Origin: UBA6136 sp046305255
GTDB lineage: Bacteria > Pseudomonadota > Gammaproteobacteria > Methylococcales > Methylococcaceae
Direction of reading: 5' to 3'
Length of the DNA: 22,099 nt
NCBI GenBank assembly: GCA_046305255.1
Contig: JBKCCF010000053.1
Location: 1-22,099 of the forward strand
Every line of letters begins with the position of its first letter. The stretch's first letter is position 1. The position numbers and the translations under genes are program-made. The notes under the pieces were generated by a model that was not told the origin of the DNA, searched no databases, and saw only the letters and a program-made list of their open reading frames with translations. Below, piece by piece: positions 8,371-15,150 of this stretch.

Positions 8371-8394
8371 CTGCGCCGGCCTCGGCTGGCGCAG
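8371..8394 (+). promoter_or_regulatory. Hairpin in the rapZ leader
   Basis: CTGCGCCGGC (8371-8380) pairs with GCTGGCGCAG (8385-8394) across a CTCG tetraloop, with one G-U pair. It is GC-rich and stable but is followed by TATAAATTG rather than a T run, so a simple intrinsic terminator is unlikely. It may be an RNA stability or processing site; TATAAA at 8395-8400 could also serve as a -10. Confidence 0.4.
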
Positions 8395-8444
8395 TATAAA
8401 TTGCCCAACACCCATTCAAGGCCCGCATCAGGGGGAGTTCACGC

Positions 8445-9302
8445 ATGAATTTGATCATCGTCAGCGGCCTTTCAGGCTCAGGCAAGAGCATTGCGCTGGA
8501 GACACTCGAAGACTCCGGCTACTACTGTATTGATAATCTGCCGATCGCCCTGTTCGAGCCATTCATCAAACAGGCTGTGGAAGAGAACCAGCCCACATTC
8601 CAGAAAATTGCCATCAGCATTGATGCCCGCGCCCGAGGCGAAAGCCTCGAACATTTTCCCAAGACCCTGGAACTGGCCCGGCAACTGGGCATTAACTGTC
8701 AGATTCTCTTTCTCAAGGCCGACCTTGAAACGCTGCTCAAGCGGTTCAGTGAAACACGCCGCAGGCACCCGCTGACCGACAGCAGCCACGCCCTGACTGA
8801 AGCCATCATGCTCGAAGGCACACTGCTGGAATCCATTGTCAGCCGGGCACATTTGCTGATCGATACTACCCACCTGAATGTTCATCAACTCAGGGAGGTG
8901 ATCCGCCAACGCATCGGCGCCAAGCGAGAGCACCGCATGTCACTGTACTGCCTGTCTTTTGGCTATAAGCACGGCATTCCCTTCGATGCCGACTTCACCT
9001 TCGATGCCCGTTGTCTGCCGAATCCGCATTGGGAACCCGCCCTCAGACCAAAGACCGGCAGAGATCCGGAAGTCCGGTCATTTCTGGATGCCATCCCCGA
9101 AGTCACCTGCTACCTGGACGACATTAGCGCCTTGATGCAGCGATGGGTGCCCAAATTTGCCGCTGAAAATCGCAACTACCTGACCATTGCCATCGGCTGT
9201 ACCGGGGGGCAGCATCGCTCGGTTTATCTGACCGAAGCGCTGGCCTCCCGCCTTCAGTGTGACGACTATGACGTGCTGATCCGACACCGGGATCTGGGCT
9301 GA
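8445..9302 (+). CDS. rapZ: RNase adapter / nucleotide-binding protein RapZ
   Basis: 285 residues, the standard length. The N-terminal Walker A is GLSGSGKS (8-15), followed by a GYYCIDNLP motif typical of RapZ/YvcJ. The C-terminal domain has SLYCLSFGYKHGIPFDADFTFDARCLPNPHW (conserved, around residue 165-195, split here only for description) and IAIGCTGGQHRSVYLTEAL near 243-261, which in E. coli binds glucosamine 6-phosphate. RapZ guides RNase E to the sRNA GlmZ and so controls GlmS and cell-wall precursor supply in enterics. ATG 8445 has GGGGGAG about 8 bases upstream. It follows hpf without ptsN in between. Confidence 0.96.
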   Translation: MNLIIVSGLSGSGKSIALETLEDSGYYCIDNLPIALFEPFIKQAVEENQPTFQKIAISIDARARGESLEHFPKTLELARQLGINCQILFLKADLETLLKRFSETRRRHPLTDSSHALTEAIMLEGTLLESIVSRAHLLIDTTHLNVHQLREVIRQRIGAKREHRMSLYCLSFGYKHGIPFDADFTFDARCLPNPHWEPALRPKTGRDPEVRSFLDAIPEVTCYLDDISALMQRWVPKFAAENRNYLTIAIGCTGGQHRSVYLTEALASRLQCDDYDVLIRHRDLG

Positions 9303-9305
9303 GTG

Positions 9306-10529
9306 ATGCGCATGCGATTAACCCCACTCCTGATCGGCCTTCTACTCGCCCCTTTGTTCAACCCCGATGTGATCGCCAAACCCAGCGCCCTGCCAGCGGC
9401 CGCTAAAAATAATAGCCGCCCGGCCGATAACACCGAAACCCTGCGTATTGGGTATCTGGGTCAGCAGCCCGCCATGCCACCGGTACAGCCTTTCTTCGAT
9501 CCGATCATCACCGACGCCGGCGTACAGGGTGCACGCCTTGGCATCACCGATGACAACACCACCGGCCGGTTTACCCGTCAGAACTTTATCCTGACCGAAC
9601 GGGTACTAACACCCGATCAAGACATCGGCATGGCATTCCGGCAACTGATTGCCGACGGACACCGTCACATTCTGGTCAATCTGCCGGCATCCGCTCTGCG
9701 CTCACTGACCATGCTGGCCGAATCTCAATCCGTGCTGATTTATGACATCGCCAGCCGGGATGATGCCCTCAGAGGCGAGGACTGCCGCGCGAATGTACTG
9801 CATATGCTACCCAGCCGCGCCATGCGAGCGGATGCCCTGGCTCAGTATTTGGCCAAAAAACGCTGGAAGAAGTGGCTGCTGGTTCGCGGGCCGGACCTGG
9901 CCGACGCGCTTTATGCTGAGGCCCTGCGGCGCTCGGCCAGCAAATTTGGCAGCAAAATTGTCGCCGACAAGCTTTGGGAACATCATTTTGACGAACGCCG
10001 TACGCCTGAATCAGAGGTTCCGGTCTTCACCCAGGGAGACGACTATGACGTCGTGGTGGTCGCGGATGAAAGCGGCCTGTTTGGCGATTTACTGGCCTAT
10101 CGGACTTGGGAAGCCAGGCCCGTTGCCGGTACAGCCGGCCTGATACCTACTAGTTGGCACCATACGCTTGAAGCCTGGGGTGCTCTGCAGTTACAAAACC
10201 GCTTTCGCGAGCAAACGACGCGCTGGATGACTGAAACGGACTATGGCGCATGGCTGGCCGTTCGGGCAATTGGCGAGGCAGCAACCCGCAGCCACAGCGC
10301 GGACTTCGATCATGTAAAAGCGTATCTGCTAGGAAGAGACTTTTCGCTCGCCGGCTTCAAGGGAGTGCCCTTAACATTTCGCCCATGGGACCATCAACTG
10401 CGGCAACCGATTCTGCTGGCCAGTGACCGATCTCTGGTCGCCACAGCCCCGATCGAAGGCTACCTGCATCCCCAGAATGAACTCGACACCCTGGGCTTTG
10501 ATGCAGCCGAGTCACACTGCCGTTTCTAA
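9306..10529 (+). CDS. Periplasmic substrate-binding protein of the PQQ-alcohol-dehydrogenase-associated ABC type
   Basis: 407 residues from ATG 9306; GTG 9303 and ATG 9312 are close alternatives. A signal peptide is visible (MRMRLTPLLIGLLLAPLF, cleavage probably after VIA near residue 24), with no lipobox. The mature protein resembles type I periplasmic binding proteins of the branched-chain amino acid kind. The segments TLRIGYLGQQ and GARLGITDDNTTGRF match what I recall of the family annotated as PQQ-dependent alcohol dehydrogenase-associated ABC binding proteins. Its start is 3 bases after rapZ stop, so it is likely cotranscribed. None of the usual partners (ABC ATPase/permease, beta-propeller protein, quinoprotein dehydrogenase, cytochrome c) is in this window. 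The ligand is unknown; family call is from memory of motifs. Confidence 0.75.
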   Translation: MRMRLTPLLIGLLLAPLFNPDVIAKPSALPAAAKNNSRPADNTETLRIGYLGQQPAMPPVQPFFDPIITDAGVQGARLGITDDNTTGRFTRQNFILTERVLTPDQDIGMAFRQLIADGHRHILVNLPASALRSLTMLAESQSVLIYDIASRDDALRGEDCRANVLHMLPSRAMRADALAQYLAKKRWKKWLLVRGPDLADALYAEALRRSASKFGSKIVADKLWEHHFDERRTPESEVPVFTQGDDYDVVVVADESGLFGDLLAYRTWEARPVAGTAGLIPTSWHHTLEAWGALQLQNRFREQTTRWMTETDYGAWLAVRAIGEAATRSHSADFDHVKAYLLGRDFSLAGFKGVPLTFRPWDHQLRQPILLASDRSLVATAPIEGYLHPQNELDTLGFDAAESHCRF

Positions 10530-10543
10530 ACCATCTGGAGTTG

Positions 10544-10587
10544 GAGTCAACCGCGTAACCTCATCGTTACGCACGACGTATTGACTC
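10544..10587 (+). repeat. Two-tier hairpin just after the binding-protein gene
   Basis: Outer arms GAGTCAA (10544-10550) and TTGACTC (10581-10587) enclose inner arms GCGTAAC (10553-10559) and GTTACGC (10566-10572) with a 6-nt loop. Both 7-bp stems are perfect and are separated by a 2/8-nt internal loop. It begins 15 bases after the stop codon. No T run follows, so it is more likely a 3'-end stability structure or protein-binding site than an intrinsic terminator. Confidence 0.5.
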
Positions 10588-10805
10588 ATCTCGGTCAGCA
10601 TTGATGACCTCGACGACCATCAAAAAGATGCCACGTGCCTCCTCTGTAACTTTCAATCGTAACCCAGCGCAAAAGCACGCAAACGTTATGAGTGCGGCGC
10701 TGAATTCGGACCGCCTATCGCTCGCAGTACAGGCACCTCGCGGTGGCCACTTTGCTTTTCTTTGCGCCCTGTAGTCAGTTGTCCGGGTTGGGCCATTTCA
10801 GTAGC

Positions 10806-10840
10806 AGTAGCCTGGTTTCATCACCAGGCTACTATAGTTT
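10806..10840 (+). terminator. Candidate intrinsic terminator (11-bp perfect stem)
   Basis: AGTAGCCTGGT (10806-10816) pairs perfectly with ACCAGGCTACT (10823-10833) around the loop TTCATC. A short T-rich tail, ATAGTTTT, follows on the plus strand; the minus-strand flank has no T run. The tail is weak for a terminator. It lies ~280 bases after the binding-protein gene and might end that transcript or an unannotated RNA. Confidence 0.5.
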
Positions 10841-11139
10841 TGCGAAGCAACGGGTTTTGAATGCTGTAGCACGGACCACCAACTGAGTAGTAACTTTGAC
10901 CGGGGTATTAAAAAGCTATTCCAGCATACAATCACTTATAATTTTGAAGTTCCATTACGAAGATACTGCAAACAGCGGCAACTTAAGGCAGTTCACATGC
11001 CTGATGATTGTGTTGCACCTCACCGCGAATCAACCCCGTTAGATGAATGGACCTAATCCATGGTCCAACCACGCTGACAAGCCTCAGACTGAGAGTGGGT
11101 GCGATGTGACAAAACACCTATTCCGTCGAGATGGAAGGA

Positions 11140-11514
11140 CTATTTAACAGGTGCCAGTAACTCTGCAACCGTAGCCATATAACCTGCATATTTTGGAATG
11201 ACCGGCAGGTCAATTGACTTACCTACCATCTTGGCCAGGATATTGGCCATCCAGGATTTATTGCTCCTGGCACTGCATAGTGTGAACTGATAGGTGCCCG
11301 CCTGACTAATAATGTGGAAATCTTCAACCAGCACTTCTACAAAATCGGATTCGCCATCAAGCCTGAGCTTTACATAAACCCTCCGCATATCGAGATCCAC
11401 GCTCAACTCATATAGTTTTGCGATACCTCTCAAAATTATATTTGCCCCAAAGATCATGACAGGGGCAGGCATTAACCTTACAGCCACCCTTAAAAAACCA
11501 GCCTTCATGCTCAT
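11140..11514 (-). CDS. Orphan hypothetical protein, 124 aa
   Basis: I do not recognise the family. The ATG at 11514 has a perfect GGAGG six bases upstream, which selects it over the in-frame TTG at 11520; another ATG follows at 11508. The N-terminus is basic and followed by a hydrophobic stretch (about residues 14-32, LMPAPVMIFGANIILRGIA), perhaps an amphipathic or membrane-associated helix. Residues ~34-80 alternate like beta strands (YELSVDLDMRRVYVKLRLDG, then FVEVLVEDFHII). The C-terminal part has basic and hydrophobic residues. Codon use is richer in A and T than in neighbours (ATA, TTA codons), and it sits in a gene-poor stretch, so transfer is possible. The clean ribosome site and coherent protein argue for a real gene. 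Confidence 0.65.
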   Translation of the reverse strand: MSMKAGFLRVAVRLMPAPVMIFGANIILRGIAKLYELSVDLDMRRVYVKLRLDGESDFVEVLVEDFHIISQAGTYQFTLCSARSNKSWMANILAKMVGKSIDLPVIPKYAGYMATVAELLAPVK

Positions 11515-11797
11515 TATCAACCTCCGTTGCGACTTATTAAGTTACCACTCTAAAAAAACCAGACCATAACACACTACAGTATTACCTATTCAATAATGGA
11601 TTTCAGACTTTACAACCCAGCTCTGGCGTGTTGTAAACAGACGTTCAGACTCAGCGCAGGACTTCCGCACATCACTCACACCCTTGCCCCTGTTGATTTA
11701 CCGGTAACTTACCCCAACATCCTGTCAAGGATCGGCAGGGCAAGCCTGCCTGCCACATCGCCTCGCACTTAAACCCTCAACCACCCAGGGCATCCCC

Positions 11798-12418
11798 ATG
11801 ACGCATGAAGAGTTGAAGCTATTGCAAGAATTCCTCACCCAACTGGAAAAAATCGGTAACGTCGACAAAGACCCCGATGCAGCAGGCCTGATTGCAAAAA
11901 CCGCGAGCAATCAACCCGATGCGCTGTATCTCACGATTCAGAAAGCTCTGCTACAGAATATTGCCTTGGCATCGGCACAAAAAAGAATCGAAGAACTTCA
12001 GCAACAACTGGCACAGGCAAGACAGACACCAAACGCCCAATCACGGTTTCTGGGCAATGATCCGTGGGCAACAGCGCCGACCATGCCACAAAGCTTCGGG
12101 GCCCAAGCCGCTCCATCAGCAATCCCCTATCCTGGTCCCGGCCAGTTTATGGGCAACACCGGCAATTTTCTCGGCAGCATGGCGCAAACCGCTGCAGGTG
12201 TTGCCGCAGGTGCCTTTTTATTTCATGGCATCAGCAATCTGCTCAGTGAGCAGCATATGAACCATGATCAAAACCATGATTTTTTCCACACCAACCATCA
12301 AAACTCCGCCGATGCCATGCACGACCACCAACCGGACGACGTGCTTGAAGCTGATGACCATCAGGTCGATACGACCTACCCAGATTACGATGATGGCCCA
12401 GACAGCATTGATGTCTAG
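11798..12418 (+). CDS. DUF2076-like protein with coiled-coil N-terminus and His/Asp-rich tail
   Basis: 206 residues. The N-terminal ~75 residues are helical (MTHEELKLLQEFLTQLEKIG, then PDAAGLIAKTASNQPDALYL, then ALASAQKRIEELQQQLAQAR), matching the DUF2076 pattern. A Pro/Gly-rich linker follows, with FLG motifs, and one hydrophobic segment at about residues 124-147 (FLGSMAQTAAGVAAGAFLFH). The last 53 residues hold 7 His and 14 Asp, suggesting metal binding, though acidic/His tails also occur as disordered tails in this family. Family members are often described as periplasmic or membrane-associated, with unclear role. It converges with epmA, 30 bases away. Confidence 0.8.
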   Translation: MTHEELKLLQEFLTQLEKIGNVDKDPDAAGLIAKTASNQPDALYLTIQKALLQNIALASAQKRIEELQQQLAQARQTPNAQSRFLGNDPWATAPTMPQSFGAQAAPSAIPYPGPGQFMGNTGNFLGSMAQTAAGVAAGAFLFHGISNLLSEQHMNHDQNHDFFHTNHQNSADAMHDHQPDDVLEADDHQVDTTYPDYDDGPDSIDV

Positions 12419-12448
12419 CATGTAATCGAATCCTTTTAACTTTTTGTT

Positions 12449-13435
12449 TCAACACCGAGCCAGGGGAAAAGCAAGCACACTATTAATCGACTCTGCCTGG
12501 CACCATACCATCAGCAAACGATCCAGACCGATGGCTATCCCGGAGCAATCTGGCAAGCCGTTCTGCAAGGCTGAGAGGAGGCGATCATCCTGGGGGTACA
12601 CAGGCAGGTTCAATGCCTTGCGGCGATCACAATCGGCATTGAACCGCGCAGACTGCTCGACGGCATCAGCCAATTCATGAAAGCCGTTACCCAGTTCCAT
12701 CCCCGCCATGAAAACCTCCACTCGCTCAACCAGTCGGCCGTCATGGGCACAGACCCTGGCGAGTGAAGGCATGAAGGCGGGGTAGTGATAGATTGCTGTG
12801 AGCCGGTTGCAGCCCAGATGCGGCTGGACAAAATGGCTAAACAGGACATCCAGCCAGACCGTTCGATCATCGCCGCAGAGTGCAGCGGCTTCGACAAGCC
12901 CCAGCACCCGGGCACGGGCGTCAAACTCGTCGATACTGGCGGTGAGTGGATCCAACTCGATATAGCGACTGAAGATGTCGCAATAAGCATACCGTTCGGG
13001 CGCCATAAGCGTTTGCCCGAACAATTCGGCGACCAGCGCTTCGATTTCTGCTATCAGGTCAAATAGCGAAAAGCCGATTCGATACCATTCCAGCAGGCTA
13101 AATTCAGGATTATGGTGCCGCCCTGATTCCTCGTTACGAAATGCCTTGCAAATCTGGAAAATGTCGCCGCTGCCTGCAGCCAACAGTCGCTTCATGGCAA
13201 ATTCGGGGGAGGTCTGCAGGTACAAGTCGCATCCGACAGTTTGTCCCGGCCAACTAAAGCTAGTGACAAAGGGCGACAGTGCGGGATCGGTGCCGACGGC
13301 CCTCGAGAGCGATGGCGTCTCGACTTCCAACACAGCGCGCGCGCCGAAAAACTGCCTGATCACCGCGTTCATCCTGGCACGTCTGAGTAGCAACTCATTA
13401 CTACAGGCAGGCTGCCAGACCATTTCATGTGACAT
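12449..13435 (-). CDS. epmA: Elongation factor P--(R)-beta-lysine ligase
   Basis: 328 residues from ATG 13435, whose N-terminus (MSHEMVWQPACS, then ELLLRRARMNAVIRQFF) aligns well with E. coli EpmA, 325 aa; an upstream TTG at 13462 would add nine unlikely residues. It is a class II lysyl-tRNA-synthetase-like enzyme without the anticodon domain. Motif 2 is seen as AFRNEESGRHHNPEFSLLEW (about 98-117) and motif 3 as GIAIGLDRLLM near the C-terminus. It attaches (R)-beta-lysine to Lys34 of EF-P, preventing stalling at polyproline. It lies downstream of efp on the same strand, 70 bases apart, probably in one transcript. Confidence 0.95.
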   Translation of the reverse strand: MSHEMVWQPACSNELLLRRARMNAVIRQFFGARAVLEVETPSLSRAVGTDPALSPFVTSFSWPGQTVGCDLYLQTSPEFAMKRLLAAGSGDIFQICKAFRNEESGRHHNPEFSLLEWYRIGFSLFDLIAEIEALVAELFGQTLMAPERYAYCDIFSRYIELDPLTASIDEFDARARVLGLVEAAALCGDDRTVWLDVLFSHFVQPHLGCNRLTAIYHYPAFMPSLARVCAHDGRLVERVEVFMAGMELGNGFHELADAVEQSARFNADCDRRKALNLPVYPQDDRLLSALQNGLPDCSGIAIGLDRLLMVWCQAESINSVLAFPLARC

Positions 13436-13505
13436 ATTAAAATCCGGCTGCCATCCCCCCAACCCCGCCCCACAGGCGAGGAAGAGGGGATCGGCTACAG
13501 CAGAT

Positions 13506-14072
13506 TTACTTGACCCGCGAAACGTACTCGCCGTTGCGTGTATCGACCTTGATGATCTCGTCGGTCTGGATGAACAGCGGCACCCGCACTACCGCGCCGG
13601 TTTCAAGGGTTGCCGGCTTGCCGCCACCGCCTGAGGTATCGCCACGGACGCCGGGATCGGTTTCAACGATCTTGAGTTCGACGAAGTTGGGGGGCGCCAC
13701 ACCTATCGGCGAGTTGTTGTAAAGGGTGACCTGGCAGGTGTCCTGCTCCTTCAGCCACTTCCGGGCATCAGCAACAGCGGCAGCATCGGCGGCATATTGC
13801 TCGAACGTTTCAATGACCATGAAGTGCCACATTTCGCCATCGTTGTAGAGATACTGCATATCGGTATCAACCACATCGGCGGTTTCCATGGTATCGCCTG
13901 ACTTGAAGGTACGCTCGATGACGCGGCCAGTCTTGAGATTACGCAGTTTGACCCGGTTGAACGCCTGCCCCTTGCCAGGCTTGACGAACTCGTTTTCAAG
14001 GATGTTGTAGGGATCACCGTCCATCATCACTTTCAAACCGCCCTTAAAATCGCTGGTGCTGACTGTCGCCAT
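13506..14072 (-). CDS. efp: Translation elongation factor P
   Basis: 188 residues, exactly the E. coli length. The modification loop PGKGQAF puts the modified Lys at position 34, as in beta-lysylated EF-Ps. The three-domain, all-beta sequence pattern is clear, with the conserved C-terminal segment VRVPLFIQTDEIIKVDTRNGEY. EF-P enters the E site and rescues ribosomes stalled at consecutive prolines. AGAGG lies about 7 bases before the ATG. The ligase gene follows and the aminomutase gene is divergent, so the whole first modification step set (EpmA, EpmB) is local; EpmC is not in the window. Confidence 0.98.
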   Translation of the reverse strand: MATVSTSDFKGGLKVMMDGDPYNILENEFVKPGKGQAFNRVKLRNLKTGRVIERTFKSGDTMETADVVDTDMQYLYNDGEMWHFMVIETFEQYAADAAAVADARKWLKEQDTCQVTLYNNSPIGVAPPNFVELKIVETDPGVRGDTSGGGGKPATLETGAVVRVPLFIQTDEIIKVDTRNGEYVSRVK

Positions 14073-14092
14073 TCGTGCCTCTTACCCTGTGA

Positions 14093-14121
14093 TTAGCTCA
14101 AATTGAGTCGCGCATTATAAT
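14093..14121 (+). promoter_or_regulatory. Candidate sigma-70 promoter for epmB
   Basis: On the plus strand: -35 TTAGCT (14093-14098, weak, 3 of 6), a 17-base spacer, -10 TATAAT (14116-14121). A start near 14128 fits the epmB ATG at 14155 and argues against the TTG at 14125. It overlaps the efp -10. Confidence 0.35.
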
Positions 14122-14142
14122 GAGTTGTTGCTTGCTTATGAA
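14114..14142 (-). promoter_or_regulatory. Candidate sigma-70 promoter for efp
   Basis: On the minus strand: -35 TTCATA (14142-14137, 4 of 6), a 17-base spacer, -10 TATAAT (14119-14114, perfect). Predicted start near 14107 gives a leader of about 35 bases to the efp ATG. The -10 is part of the palindrome CATTATAATG. Confidence 0.5.
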
Positions 14143-14154
14143 TCACTCACTTCA

Positions 14155-15135
14155 ATGCTCCCCACCTGGCAGGCCGAAATGGCCGAATCGTTTACCGACC
14201 CGCTGGCACTTCTTGGCTTCCTCGGGCTCAATCCTGACGCCTATCGTGAAGGGCTGGATGCCGCAAGGCTGTTCCCGTTCCGGGTAACGCGGCACTACGC
14301 CCGGCAGATACAACAGGGCAATGCCAGCGATCCGCTGCTTCGTCAGGTGCTGCCGGTTGGCGATGAACAGCTCGAATATCCAGGGTACGGCGCCGATCCG
14401 GTAGGCGATCTGGCATCCATCAGTACCCCCGGCCTGCTGCACAAATACACAGGCCGTGCCCTGCTGATAACCACGGGGGCCTGTGCCATCCACTGCCGCT
14501 ACTGCTTCCGCAGGGAGTTTCCCTACGACACCCAGCTGCTGGCCCGCAGCCGTGAATCCGAAGTACTGGCGGCGATTGCAGCCGACACCTCCCTGCACGA
14601 AATTATCCTTAGCGGTGGCGATCCGCTGGTACTCGGCGATGACCGGCTGGGTCAGCTGATCGCCGGTCTGGCAACCATTCCCCACCTCAAGCGGCTGCGG
14701 CTGCATAGCCGGTTGCCGGTCGTTCTGCCGAACCGGATAACCCCCGAACTGACGGCAATGCTGAGCCAGTCACGGCTAGACAGTGTGCTGGTGATCCACG
14801 CCAATCACGCTCAGGAACTTGATGTCGAGGTTGAGAACGGCTTGACCCGCCTGAGGAACAGCGGCGTCCTGCTGCTCAATCAATCGGTATTACTCAGGGG
14901 CATCAACGACGACGCACCGACTCTTGCGGCTCTGAGCGAACGTTTATTTGAATGCGGGACCCTGCCCTATTACCTGCACCTGCTGGACCGGGCAAGGGGT
15001 ACCGCGCATTTTGAGGTCAGTGATAAACGCGCACGCGAGCTCATGACCAGGCTACGCGAGACATTACCCGGCTATCTTGTGCCCAAACTGGTGAGGGAAG
15101 AACCGGGAGCGCCCGGCAAGACGCCCATTTTCTGA
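14155..15135 (+). CDS. epmB: EF-P-specific L-lysine 2,3-aminomutase
   Basis: 326 residues from ATG 14155. An in-frame TTG at 14125 would extend it by ten residues and match the length of the E. coli N-terminus better, so the start is uncertain; the promoter position favours the ATG, although no ribosome site precedes it. It is a radical SAM enzyme: CAIHCRYC supplies Cys110, Cys114 and Cys117 for the 4Fe-4S cluster, followed by FRREFPY and ILSGGDPL (SAM contact). A PLP-binding region follows. It makes (R)-beta-lysine for EpmA. The C-terminus ends at KTPIF, shorter than catabolic lysine aminomutases, as expected for EpmB. Divergent from efp and convergent with fdhE. Confidence 0.95.
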   Translation: MLPTWQAEMAESFTDPLALLGFLGLNPDAYREGLDAARLFPFRVTRHYARQIQQGNASDPLLRQVLPVGDEQLEYPGYGADPVGDLASISTPGLLHKYTGRALLITTGACAIHCRYCFRREFPYDTQLLARSRESEVLAAIAADTSLHEIILSGGDPLVLGDDRLGQLIAGLATIPHLKRLRLHSRLPVVLPNRITPELTAMLSQSRLDSVLVIHANHAQELDVEVENGLTRLRNSGVLLLNQSVLLRGINDDAPTLAALSERLFECGTLPYYLHLLDRARGTAHFEVSDKRARELMTRLRETLPGYLVPKLVREEPGAPGKTPIF

Positions 15136-15150
15136 AGCGGAACGCCCGGG

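Larger units (their letters stand above)
10530..11139. other. 610-bp stretch without a convincing gene
   Basis: No frame has a believable coding region longer than about 40 codons. It contains two strong hairpins (listed separately), a -10-like TATAAT at 10937-10942 without a good -35, and AT-richer sequence toward the right end. It may hold remains of a lost gene or mobile element, or an unrecognised small RNA; neither can be shown from the sequence alone. Confidence 0.6.

Noticed and set aside
10544..10587. Integron attC-like site
   Set aside because: The outer arms lack the required GTTRRRY/RYYYAAC core and the element is shorter than normal attC sites; no integrase or cassette array is nearby.
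10731..10740. GGCACCTCG, matching the first nine bases of the MITE end
   Set aside because: The match stops after nine bases, has no partner end, and a nine-base match can occur by chance.
10660..10820. Short minus-strand ORF (about 36 codons) with GRKEKQSGH
   Set aside because: No ribosome site and composition typical of low-complexity intergenic sequence; no support for a gene.
13436..13462. Longer epmA start at TTG 13462
   Set aside because: It adds residues not seen in EpmA homologues, whereas ATG 13435 matches the known N-terminus.
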